Below are positions 17,352-25,900 of a DNA stretch of 34,896 nt, piece after piece (position 1 is the stretch's first letter; every line of letters begins with the position of its first letter). The position numbers and the translations under genes are program-made. The DNA lies in NCBI GenBank assembly GCA_025352985.1, contig JANXRL010000171.1, positions 1 through 34,896 of the forward strand, given 5' to 3'. The notes below the pieces were generated by a model. The model worked only from the letters and a program-made list of their open reading frames with translations, ran no database searches and was not told where the DNA came from. This stretch comes from Verrucomicrobiota bacterium (GTDB taxonomy: Bacteria > Verrucomicrobiota > Verrucomicrobiia > Opitutales > Opitutaceae).

Positions 17352-18002
17352 ATGTCTCGCCGCAATCCCCGTTTACTGGCCTCCTCAATTGCAGTCGTCG
17401 CCGCGGCCGGCTTCGTCTGGTATTTCTGGCCCGCCGCTCCCCGAAGCCAGCCCGCTCCGGCACCACGCACCGCTTTGCACCAGCCCGATCAAACGCCGCC
17501 GAAACCGACAGTCTCGCCGTCGGTTGCCGTCGCCCCAAACCCCGCGACCACAGGATCGCTCACGGCTCCCAAAAAGGAAACCGAACCCGCGATCGATTCC
17601 ATTTTGCGGGACACGTCGCTCGATAACATCGGCGCCGCCCGCGCTCTCGGCGGCTTGGTTCAGGACTCTTCGCTCAGCCTCGACGCCCGCGCCGAGGCCC
17701 TTGCCCACATGCTTAATTTATCCGTAAACAACGAAACCTCGCTGCTTCTCCCGCTCGTCCAGTCCCGCGACCTCCCCGACTCGCTCGCCAGCACGATACT
17801 CAGCGATGCGCTCAACGGTCCGCTTACCTGGCAGGCGGATGCGTGCCTGGCCGTCATGGCTCGCACGACGGGAAAAGAGCTTCGCACCCAGGCCAGCGAA
17901 CACCTCGTGTTCCTAACCGGAGAAGACCACGGCGACGACATCAACGGCTGGACGCTCGCCGTGCGAAACACGCGCGCGAAGTGGGACGCCGCCGGACAGT
18001 AA
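17352..18002 (+). CDS. Membrane-anchored hypothetical protein
   Basis: N-terminal TM (LLASSIAVVAAAGFVWYFW), Pro-rich linker, helical C-terminal domain. Confidence 0.7.
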   Translation: MSRRNPRLLASSIAVVAAAGFVWYFWPAAPRSQPAPAPRTALHQPDQTPPKPTVSPSVAVAPNPATTGSLTAPKKETEPAIDSILRDTSLDNIGAARALGGLVQDSSLSLDARAEALAHMLNLSVNNETSLLLPLVQSRDLPDSLASTILSDALNGPLTWQADACLAVMARTTGKELRTQASEHLVFLTGEDHGDDINGWTLAVRNTRAKWDAAGQ

Positions 18003-18032
18003 GGCACTCCTGGGCACAACCCCGAGGCATTG

Positions 18033-18087
18033 GGAGTGTCCACCTCCGTGTGGACCGGTTCGACCCGGACGACACAGAGGTCGTCCT
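18033..18087. repeat. Tandem hairpin (REP/BIME-like) intergenic element
   Basis: GTCCAC-ctccgt-GTGGAC at 18039-18056 and GGACGAC-acagag-GTCGTCC at 18068-18087. Confidence 0.45.
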
Positions 18088-18143
18088 TCCCCGTCCATCT
18101 AAGTCAAAGCAAACTTTGGATTATCAACGAACTTCATGGACAC

Positions 18144-18180
18144 AAAAAAGCCGCCCCGAGAAATTCCCGGGGCGGCTTGA
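18144..18180 (-). terminator. Rho-independent terminator (for the minus-strand gene)
   Basis: Minus strand AAGCCGCCCCG-ggaattt-CTCGGGGCGGCTTTTTTG. Confidence 0.85.
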
Positions 18181-18194
18181 AAACATTTGGCCGA

Positions 18195-18689
18195 TTACGG
18201 TATCGCCGGACCGGTGAAAATCACGTTGCCGGATTGAATCGAGCCGGTCGCCGGAACGGTTTTGACCGGCGGGACCGAGAAGAAGCCGCGCCCAAATTGG
18301 TTGGCCAAAGTCGGCGAGGGCAATTGGAGCAACACACCTTCAAGGGTCACCTTGCGACCGTCCGTCAAAATAAAGCTGCCCGAGAATAAGCCAGTCCTAG
18401 GAGTAATCGTGACCGCGAACTTCCTGTCGTTCGTAGGATTTACCCGAACCTGAACCTGTGGCCACAAAACGGTGTCAACAAAATTAGAGTCAGCCCCTAT
18501 GGCGGTAAAATCAGTCGTGCCGACCACAGTGATGACGTAAATGCCACCTTTGGAGATTGAGCCGACAGACAGTGCGACGGGACTACCCGTTATCACTGCG
18601 GCTTTGGCAAAATCGTCATTGCTGGGAGACACCGCCCAAACAGGCGAACTCATTAAAACAAAACTCAGAACCGCTAAGAGGTATTTCAT
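18195..18689 (-). CDS. Secreted protein of unknown function
   Basis: Signal peptide MKYLLAVLSFVLMSSPVWA followed by VSPSNDDFAKAAVITG and GGIYVITVVGTTDFTAIGADSN. Confidence 0.7.
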   Translation of the reverse strand: MKYLLAVLSFVLMSSPVWAVSPSNDDFAKAAVITGSPVALSVGSISKGGIYVITVVGTTDFTAIGADSNFVDTVLWPQVQVRVNPTNDRKFAVTITPRTGLFSGSFILTDGRKVTLEGVLLQLPSPTLANQFGRGFFSVPPVKTVPATGSIQSGNVIFTGPAIP

Positions 18690-18872
18690 AGGACAAAAAA
18701 TTCAGGGGGGAAATCGGAAATCGGGAAAATCGCCATTGGGAAACGCACAGGAAAAGCAACATCACAGAACCTTAGCCCTCAATTTTAGTCAGAGACACCA
18801 AAACCATCCCATAAAACCAGTGATCATCACCTTCCAAACGCCTCGCATCACCCGCTTGGCACCGATCTTGCA

Positions 18873-18902
18873 ATAACACGTTTTATACATTTCGTAACAC
18901 TT
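18873..18902. promoter_or_regulatory. Candidate operator ATAACAC-N14-GTAACACTT
   Basis: Same 21-nt half-site spacing and same right half-site as 11492-11521; 18 bp before the ATG at 18921. Confidence 0.6.
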
Positions 18903-18920
18903 TTATCGCTTTTCCTCGCC

Positions 18921-19724
18921 ATGCCTCCCCTAGTCCCGCCCGCCCCGTCCGGCACCTCCTTCACCACTCAACGCCCGACCGGTCTCCCGCCAACCCCACC
19001 CGTCGCCATTCCCACCGACCTCCTCCTCCATGAAGAAACCCTTCCCGGCGGCGCCGGCTGGTCTGCCACCGTAAAACGCGGCCAGTCTCTCCGCCTCACT
19101 GCACTCGAAGCCCGGGCCAACGTCTCCTTGATCTGCTTCAACCGGCACAATCCGGTGGATCGCTACAACATGGCTGACACCCTCAAAGGCCAGCACACCG
19201 CCAAGCTCACCACCGGCTACATCTTGGTCTCCGACATGGGCCGTGCGATGTTCTCCGTCACCGGTGACACCCTCGGCTGGCACGATCCCCTCGGCGGCCA
19301 CGATACTGCCGCCATCGTCCGCAAAAAATGGGGCGATAAAAACTACCAGACCGCCCGTAACGCCTGGCATCGCAACAGCCGAGACCACTTTCTCATCGAG
19401 CTCACCAAGCACGGCCTCGGCTCCCGCGACCTCGTCGCCAACGTCAATTTTTTCAGCAAAGTCTCCGCCGACGCCGAGGGCCGCCTTCACTTCCACCCCG
19501 ACCACGCCAAGCCCGGTGATTTCGTCGATCTGCGCGCCGAGATGGATCTCTTCGTGATCCTCACGACCTGCCACCACCCGCTCGACAACGCGCCCGCCTA
19601 CGACCCAAAGCCGGTGCAACTCCAGCTCTGGCGTTCGCCTCCCGCCGCAGTTGACGACTACTGCCGCACCTACCGCCCCGAAAACGAGCGCGCCTTCTAC
19701 AACGCCGAGCTTCTCTACCGCTGA
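18921..19724 (+). CDS. DUF1989 urea-carboxylase-associated protein (carboxyguanidine deiminase subunit type)
   Basis: LFHEETLPGGAGWSATVKRGQSLRLTALEARANVSLICFN...GWHDPLGGHD; paired with a second DUF1989 gene and upstream of the carboxylase. Confidence 0.88.
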   Translation: MPPLVPPAPSGTSFTTQRPTGLPPTPPVAIPTDLLLHEETLPGGAGWSATVKRGQSLRLTALEARANVSLICFNRHNPVDRYNMADTLKGQHTAKLTTGYILVSDMGRAMFSVTGDTLGWHDPLGGHDTAAIVRKKWGDKNYQTARNAWHRNSRDHFLIELTKHGLGSRDLVANVNFFSKVSADAEGRLHFHPDHAKPGDFVDLRAEMDLFVILTTCHHPLDNAPAYDPKPVQLQLWRSPPAAVDDYCRTYRPENERAFYNAELLYR

Positions 19725-19727
19725 GTC

Positions 19728-20387
19728 ATGAGCACCCTCATCTACACCGAAAGCCCGCTCGCCCCCGCCGCCGCGACCTACCGCCACGTCATCCCCGCCG
19801 GCGATTTCTGGATGCACGAAATCAAACGCGGCCAAACTCTCCGCATCGTGGACCTCGAAGGCAACCAAGCCGCCGACACCCTCTTCTACAACGCCGCCGA
19901 TTTCCGCGAACGTTACAGCGCGCAGGACACCATCCGCGAACAAGCCGCCCTCTACCTCACCACCGGCACCAAGCTCCTCTCCAACGAGTGCAACGTTCTC
20001 GCCGTGATCACCGCCGACACCTGCGGCCGCCACGACACCCTCGGCGGCGCCTGCGCCTGCGAAAGCAACGCCGTCCGCTACGGCCACGGCACGAAACACA
20101 TGCACTCGTGCCGCCAGAGTTTTCTCCTCGGCCTCGCCACCTGGCCCCACGCCCCTTTCGACCTCAACAAACGCGACATCCCCGCGAACATTAATTTCTT
20201 CATGAACGTCCCCGTCACGCCCGAAGGCGGCCTCAAGTTCGAAGACGGCGTCAGCGCCGGCGGCAAGTATGTCGAGATGCGCGCCGAGATGGACCTCGTC
20301 TGCCTCATCTCAAACTGCCCCCAGCTCAACAACCCCTGCAACGGCTACAACCCCACCCCCGTCGAAGTCCTCATCTGGAACCCTTGA
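19728..20387 (+). CDS. DUF1989 urea-carboxylase-associated protein (carboxyguanidine deiminase subunit type)
   Basis: [37 protein letters not shown]...[21 protein letters not shown]. Confidence 0.9.
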   Translation: MSTLIYTESPLAPAAATYRHVIPAGDFWMHEIKRGQTLRIVDLEGNQAADTLFYNAADFRERYSAQDTIREQAALYLTTGTKLLSNECNVLAVITADTCGRHDTLGGACACESNAVRYGHGTKHMHSCRQSFLLGLATWPHAPFDLNKRDIPANINFFMNVPVTPEGGLKFEDGVSAGGKYVEMRAEMDLVCLISNCPQLNNPCNGYNPTPVEVLIWNP

Positions 20388-20395
20388 ATTCCATG

Positions 20396-20421
20396 AATGT
20401 GGAAAGCTGGAAATCAGGAAA
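20396..20421 (-). repeat. 26-bp dispersed repeat (inverted copy of 15359-15384)
   Basis: AATGTGGAAAGCTGGAAATCAGGAAA. Confidence 0.85.
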
Positions 20422-20433
20422 ACTCCTTCGACT

Positions 20434-20473
20434 CCGTTTCCAACTTTCCAGCTTTCCCTATTAAAAATTTCCC
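20434..20473 (+). repeat. Diverged third copy of the 26-bp repeat forming a hairpin with 20396-20421
   Basis: CCGTTTCCAACTTTCCAGCTTTCCCTATTAAAAATTTCCC versus CCGTTTCCTGATTTCCAGCTTTCCACATTAAAAAATTCCC at 15356. Confidence 0.75.
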
Positions 20474-20486
20474 GTTTCCGCGTCCC

Positions 20487-23400
20487 ATGTTCTCAAAAGT
20501 CCTGATCGCCAACCGCGGCGCCATCGCCTGCCGCGTCATCCGCACCCTGCGCAAAATGGGCATCGCCAGCGTCGCCGTTTACTCCGACGCCGACCGCCAC
20601 AGCCTCCACGTCTCCCAAGCCGACGAAGCCATCCCCATCGGCTCCAGTCCCGCCGCGCAAAGCTACCTCGACGCCGACAAAATCCTCGCCGCCGCGAAAC
20701 AGACCGGCGCCCAAGCCATCCACCCCGGCTACGGCTTCCTCTCCGAAAACGCCGCCTTCGTCGAAGCCTGCGAAGCCGCCGGCATCGCCTTCATCGGCCC
20801 CCGCGCCGCCCAGATGCGCCAGCTCGGCCCCAAACACTCTGCCCGCGCCCTCGCCAAAGCCCACGGCGTCCCCCTCCTCCCCGGCACCGACCTCCTCCCC
20901 GACCTCGCCACCGCCCAGCGCGAAGCCGCCCGCATCGGCTACCCCGTCATGCTCAAGAGCACCGGCGGCGGCGGCGGCATTGGCATGTCCCTCATCCGTA
21001 AACCCGCCGAACTCGCCCCTGCCTTCGAGTCCGTCGTCCGCCTCGCCAAAAACAACTTCAAGGACGGCGGCGTCTTCCTCGAAAAATTCGTCGAACACGC
21101 CCGCCACATCGAAGTCCAGATCCTCGGCGACTCCCACGGCCGCGTCGTCGCCCTCGGCGAACGCGACTGCTCCGTCCAGCGCCGAAACCAAAAGGTCGTC
21201 GAAGAAACCCCCGCCCCCGGCCTCACCCCCGCCCAACGCGCCGAACTTCTCGCCTGCGCCGCCCGCCTTGGCACCGTCGCCGCCTACACCAACGCCGGCA
21301 CCGTCGAATTCGTTTACGACAACGCCACCGGCCATTTCTACTTCCTCGAAGTCAACACCCGCCTCCAAGTCGAACACGGCGTCACCGAAGAAGTCACCGG
21401 CGTGGACCTCGTCGAGTGGATGATCCGCGCCGCCGCCGGCGAACTCGACCTCCGCGACTACGTTCCCTCCGCCACCGGTGCCTCCATCCAGGTCCGCCTC
21501 TACGCCGAAGACGCCGGCAAAGCCTTCCAACCCGCCGCCGGCACCCTCACCGACGTCCACTTTCCTTCCTCCGCGCGCATCGAGACCTGGGTCGAGACCG
21601 GCAGCGAAGTCTCCGCCTTCTACGATCCGATGATCGCCAAGATCATCGTCCGCGGCACCGACCGTGCCGACGCCCTCGCCCGCCTCGACTCCGCCCTTGC
21701 CGACACCCGCGTTTACGGCCTCGAAACTAACCTCCCCTACCTCCGCCAGATCATCGCCAGCGAGGGCTTTCGTATCGGCTCCGTCACCACGAAATACCTC
21801 TCCACGCTCCCCTTCGTTCCCTCCACAATCGAAGTCCTCGAAGGCGGCACCCAAACGACCGTTCAAGACTACCCCGGCCGCATCGGCTACTGGGACGTCG
21901 GCGTCCCGCCCTCCGGCCCGATGGACAACGTGTCCTTCCGCCTCGCCAATCGCCTCGTCGGCAACCCCGACACCGCCGCCTCCCTCGAACTCACCGTCAG
22001 CGGCCCGTCCCTCCGCTTCAACACCGCCGCCGTCGTCGCCCTCACCGGCGCGCACATGCCCGCGACGCTCGACAACAAACCCGTCGCCCAACACCGCGCC
22101 ATCCGCGTCCGCGCCGGCCAGACTCTCCGCATCGGCTCCATCGACGGCCCCGGCCTCCGCGCCTACCTTGCCATCCGCCACGGCCTAGACGTGCCCGACT
22201 ACCTCGGCAGCAAATCCACCTTCACCCTCGGCCTCTTCGGCGGGCACTCCGGCCGCGCCCTCCGCACCGGCGACGTCCTCCGCGTCCACACCTCCACGCC
22301 CGCCGGCGTCCTCACGTCCGCCCCTCTCCTCCGCGCCCCCGCCTCGATCCAGCCTCCACTCACCCGCGAATGGCAGATCGGCGTCCTCTACGGCCCGCAC
22401 GGCGCGCCCGAATTCTTCACCGAGGCCGACATCTCCGTCCTCCTCTCCACCGCCTACGAAGTCCACTACAACTCCGCCCGCACCGGCGTCCGTCTGATCG
22501 GACCCAAGCCAGAGTGGGCCCGCCGCGACGGTGGCGAAGCCGGCCTGCATCCCTCCAACATCCACGACAACGCCTACGCCATCGGCGCCGTCGATTTCAC
22601 CGGCGACATGCCGATCATCCTCGGTCCCGACGGCCCCAGCTGCGGCGGCTTCGTGTGTCCGTTTACGATCGTGCAAGCCGAGCTCTGGAAAATGGGCCAG
22701 CTCAAGCCCGGCGACAAAGTCCGCTTCACCGCGTTGACCGCCCAACACGCCCGCGAACTCGCCTTCGCTCAGGAATCCGAAATCGAAACCCTCAAGCGCG
22801 TCTCCAAGCCTGTTTGTCACTTATTAAGTGACAAACCTCCGGAGCCCGCCGTCCTCCATTCTCTTCCCGCTCGCCCCACCGCACCCGCCGTCGTTTACCG
22901 CCGCCAAGGCGACGCCAACCTCCTCATCGAATACGGTCCGCTCCAGCTCGACATCGCCATGCGCATGCGCGTCCACGCGCTGAAAACCTGGCTCGAACGC
23001 CACAAGGTCTCAGGGCTCATCGACCTCACCCCGGGCATCCGTTCACTCCAAGTCCACTTCGACTACCACCTCCTCCCGATGGAACGCCTCCTCGAAATTC
23101 TTCTCCGCGCCGAGAGTGAGCTCCCCGCCATCGACGACATCGAGGTCCCCTCCCGCATCGTTCACCTGCCGCTTTCGTGGGAAGACGAGTCCACCCTCCT
23201 AGCCATCCGCAAATACATGCAGATCGTCCGCAAGGACGCCCCGTGGTGCCCGAGCAACATCGAATTCATCCGCCGCATCAACGGCCTCGACTCGATCGAC
23301 GACGTCCACCGCATCGCCTTCGAGGCAAGCTACCTCGTCATGGCCCTCGGCGACGTCTACCTGGGCGCGCCCGTCGCCACACCCGTCGATCCCCGCCACC

Positions 23401-24098
23401 GCCTCGTCACCACGAAGTATAACCCCGCCCGCACTTGGACCCCCGAAAACGCCGTCGGCATTGGCGGCGCCTACCTTTGCGTTTACGGCATGGAAGGCCC
23501 CGGCGGCTACCAGTTCATCGGCCGCACCTGCCAGATGTGGAACCGCTACAAACAGACCGCCGACTTCACCGACGGAAAACCCTGGCTCCTCCGCTTCTTC
23601 GACCAAATCCGTTTCTATCCCGTCACCAACGCCGAGCTCACGAAATTCCGCGAAGATTTCCCGCAGGGAAAAGTAAAACTCCGCATCGAGGAAACCACCT
23701 TCCGCCTACGCGACTACCAAAAGTTCCTCGCCGACCACGAAGCGACCACCACGTCCGCCAAGGCCCGCCAGCAATCCTCCTTCGAAGCCGAGCGCAAACG
23801 CTGGGAAGACAGCGGCCAGCTCAACTTCTCAGCCAGCGAAGAGACCGCCGCCTCCGGCGACGAATCCGCCATCCCCGAGGGCTGCGTTGCGCTCCCCGCG
23901 CATATCCCCGGCAACGTCTGGAAAATCCTGGTCGAGCCCGGCGCGAATGTCGCCGAGGGACAGCCGCTCGTGATCCTCGAATCCATGAAAATGGAGGTTA
24001 CCGTCACCGCCACCCGCGCCGGTGTCATCCGCGAAGTCCGCTGCGCCGAAGGCCGCCCTGTCAACGCCGGCGAAACCCTCATCGTCCTAGAAGGCTGA
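20487..24098 (+). CDS. Biotin-dependent urea/guanidine carboxylase
   Basis: Biotin carboxylase (MFSKVLIANRGAIACRVIRTLRKMG, GGGGIGMS), KipA- and KipI-like domains, C-terminal biotinyl motif ESMKMEV. Confidence 0.95.
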   Translation: MFSKVLIANRGAIACRVIRTLRKMGIASVAVYSDADRHSLHVSQADEAIPIGSSPAAQSYLDADKILAAAKQTGAQAIHPGYGFLSENAAFVEACEAAGIAFIGPRAAQMRQLGPKHSARALAKAHGVPLLPGTDLLPDLATAQREAARIGYPVMLKSTGGGGGIGMSLIRKPAELAPAFESVVRLAKNNFKDGGVFLEKFVEHARHIEVQILGDSHGRVVALGERDCSVQRRNQKVVEETPAPGLTPAQRAELLACAARLGTVAAYTNAGTVEFVYDNATGHFYFLEVNTRLQVEHGVTEEVTGVDLVEWMIRAAAGELDLRDYVPSATGASIQVRLYAEDAGKAFQPAAGTLTDVHFPSSARIETWVETGSEVSAFYDPMIAKIIVRGTDRADALARLDSALADTRVYGLETNLPYLRQIIASEGFRIGSVTTKYLSTLPFVPSTIEVLEGGTQTTVQDYPGRIGYWDVGVPPSGPMDNVSFRLANRLVGNPDTAASLELTVSGPSLRFNTAAVVALTGAHMPATLDNKPVAQHRAIRVRAGQTLRIGSIDGPGLRAYLAIRHGLDVPDYLGSKSTFTLGLFGGHSGRALRTGDVLRVHTSTPAGVLTSAPLLRAPASIQPPLTREWQIGVLYGPHGAPEFFTEADISVLLSTAYEVHYNSARTGVRLIGPKPEWARRDGGEAGLHPSNIHDNAYAIGAVDFTGDMPIILGPDGPSCGGFVCPFTIVQAELWKMGQLKPGDKVRFTALTAQHARELAFAQESEIETLKRVSKPVCHLLSDKPPEPAVLHSLPARPTAPAVVYRRQGDANLLIEYGPLQLDIAMRMRVHALKTWLERHKVSGLIDLTPGIRSLQVHFDYHLLPMERLLEILLRAESELPAIDDIEVPSRIVHLPLSWEDESTLLAIRKYMQIVRKDAPWCPSNIEFIRRINGLDSIDDVHRIAFEASYLVMALGDVYLGAPVATPVDPRHRLVTTKYNPARTWTPENAVGIGGAYLCVYGMEGPGGYQFIGRTCQMWNRYKQTADFTDGKPWLLRFFDQIRFYPVTNAELTKFREDFPQGKVKLRIEETTFRLRDYQKFLADHEATTTSAKARQQSSFEAERKRWEDSGQLNFSASEETAASGDESAIPEGCVALPAHIPGNVWKILVEPGANVAEGQPLVILESMKMEVTVTATRAGVIREVRCAEGRPVNAGETLIVLEG
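22812..22836. repeat. Palindromic element inside the carboxylase CDS
   Basis: GTTTGTCACTTA-T-TAAGTGACAAAC, perfect 12-bp arms; encodes CHLLSDK. Confidence 0.9.
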
Positions 24099-24104
24099 GT
24101 TCGC

Positions 24105-25799
24105 ATGACCACCACGCCCGACCCCGTCTGGATTCACCGGCTCACCCCCGAAGAAAAAACGCGCCTCACGCCCTCACCCCAAACGGGCGCGCTCGCCGGC
24201 CTCGCCTTCGCCATCAAGGACAACATCGACCTTGCCGGCATCCCCACCACCGCCGCCTGCCCGGGCTTCGCCTACACACCCGCCTCCTCCGCCCACGTGG
24301 TCGAACGCCTGATCGCCGGCGGCGCGATTCCCGAAGGCAAAACCAACCTCGACCAGTTCGCCACCGGCCTCGTCGGCACCCGCTCGCCCTACGGCGTGCC
24401 GCGCAACGTTTTCAACCCCGCCTACATTTCCGGCGGCTCGTCGAGCGGCTCGGCTGTGGCCGTCGCCTCCGGGCTGGTCGATTTCGCGCTCGGCACCGAC
24501 ACCGCCGGTTCCGGCCGCGTGCCCGCCGCCTTCAACGGCCTCATCGGCCTCAAGCCCACCAAAGGCCTCCTCTCCACGCGCGGCGTCATCCCCGCCTGCC
24601 GCAGCCTCGACTGCGTCTCCGTCTTCGCGCGCGATATCGCCACCGCCGCCCGCGTTCTCGCCGTCACCGAAGGCTTCGACCCACTCGACCCCTTCTCCCG
24701 CGCCCGACCCATTTGTCACTTAATAAGTGACAAAATTTCCGACCCTCATCGCATCGGCGTCCCCCGCGCCGACCAACTCGAATGGTTTGGAAACACCGAG
24801 TCCCCCGCCCTCTTCGCCGCCGCCCTCGACCACCTGCGCACCCTCGGCATCAAAATTACAGAAGTCGATTTCTCCCCGTTCCTCGACGCCGCCCGCCTGC
24901 TCTACGAAGGCCCTTGGACCGCCGAGCGCTACGCCGCCGTCGGCGAGTTCATCGAAAAACACTCCACCACGCCCGAGGCCGCCTGTGCCGCCGGACTCGA
25001 TCCGACCGTCGCCCAAATCATCCTCGGCGGCAAAACTCCCTCGGCCGCCGATTGCTTCCGCGCCACCTATCGCCTCGCCGAGCTCCGCCGCGCCACCGAC
25101 ACCATCCTCGCCACCGTGGACGCGCTCGTCGCGCCTACCGCCGGCACGATCTACACCGTCGCCGAAATCGCCACCGACCCGATCCGCCTCAACTCGAATC
25201 TCGGCCGCTACAACAATTTCATGAACTTGCTCGACCTGTGCGGCCTCACGTTGCCCGCCGGTCGCTACACCTACGGCCCCGGCTTCGGCATCACCCTCAT
25301 CGCCCCCGCCTGGCACGACTCCGTCATCCTCACCCTAGGAGCCCGCTACCTTTCGGGACCCGCCCCTGCCGCCGCCAAGCCTCCCGCCGACTGGATCACG
25401 CTCGCCGTCTGCGGAGCCCACCTGCGCGGACAACCTTTGCACTCACAACTCACCTCGCTCGGCGCGCAGTTCCTCGCCTCCACAACCACCGCGCCACGCT
25501 ACCGCCTATACGCCCTCGCCCACACCACCCCGCCCAAGCCCGGTCTCGCCCGCGTCGCCGTAGGCGAAAGTGGCGGCGCCTCTATTGCCGTGGAAACCTA
25601 CGCCCTCACGCCGGAAGCCTTCGGGCGTTTCGTCGCTGCCGTGCCCGCGCCCATGGCCATCGGAACCGCCGAGCTGGCGGACGGCACTTGGGTCAAAAGT
25701 TTTCTTTGCGAGCCTTTCGCCTTGGCGGGCGCGCTCGATATCACCACCCACGGCGGCTGGGTTGCCTATCGCGCCCGTCTGACACCGGCGATTCCCTAG
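24105..25799 (+). CDS. atzF: Allophanate hydrolase (amidase-signature)
   Basis: FAIKDNIDLAGIPTTAACPGFAY, YISGGSSSGSAVAVASG, GTDTAGSGRVPAAFNGLIGLKPTKG; C-terminal allophanate-hydrolase-type domain. Confidence 0.94.
   Translation: MTTTPDPVWIHRLTPEEKTRLTPSPQTGALAGLAFAIKDNIDLAGIPTTAACPGFAYTPASSAHVVERLIAGGAIPEGKTNLDQFATGLVGTRSPYGVPRNVFNPAYISGGSSSGSAVAVASGLVDFALGTDTAGSGRVPAAFNGLIGLKPTKGLLSTRGVIPACRSLDCVSVFARDIATAARVLAVTEGFDPLDPFSRARPICHLISDKISDPHRIGVPRADQLEWFGNTESPALFAAALDHLRTLGIKITEVDFSPFLDAARLLYEGPWTAERYAAVGEFIEKHSTTPEAACAAGLDPTVAQIILGGKTPSAADCFRATYRLAELRRATDTILATVDALVAPTAGTIYTVAEIATDPIRLNSNLGRYNNFMNLLDLCGLTLPAGRYTYGPGFGITLIAPAWHDSVILTLGARYLSGPAPAAAKPPADWITLAVCGAHLRGQPLHSQLTSLGAQFLASTTTAPRYRLYALAHTTPPKPGLARVAVGESGGASIAVETYALTPEAFGRFVAAVPAPMAIGTAELADGTWVKSFLCEPFALAGALDITTHGGWVAYRARLTPAIP
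24712..24734. repeat. Palindromic element inside the allophanate hydrolase CDS
   Basis: TTTGTCACTTA-A-TAAGTGACAAA, exact reverse complement of 22813-22835; encodes CHLISDK. Confidence 0.9.
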
Positions 25800-25900
25800 A
25801 TTCGTTCATGATTGGGTTGTTAAACCCATAGGCGCACCGACATCGCAGCGGTAGAGTAGTGGTTCCACCTCCTGCTCAACCCTTCAACGCAGCATGCCAC

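Noticed and set aside
20493-22181. 562-aa minus-strand ORF opposite the carboxylase (and similar ones at 15339..16892, 28027..29967, 32488..33576)
   Set aside because: Gly/Ala/Glu/Asp-rich antisense frames generated by high-GC codon bias; sense-strand genes have clear family motifs.
25338-25375. CTAGGAGCCCGCTACCTTTCGGGACC as another REP-like copy
   Set aside because: Lies inside the allophanate hydrolase CDS encoding normal LGARYLSGP sequence; hairpin is poor.
25830-25880. tRNA-like GCAGCGGTAGAGTAGTGGTTCC upstream of the sigma factor
   Set aside because: Does not form a cloverleaf with an acceptor stem or GTTCRANNC T-loop.
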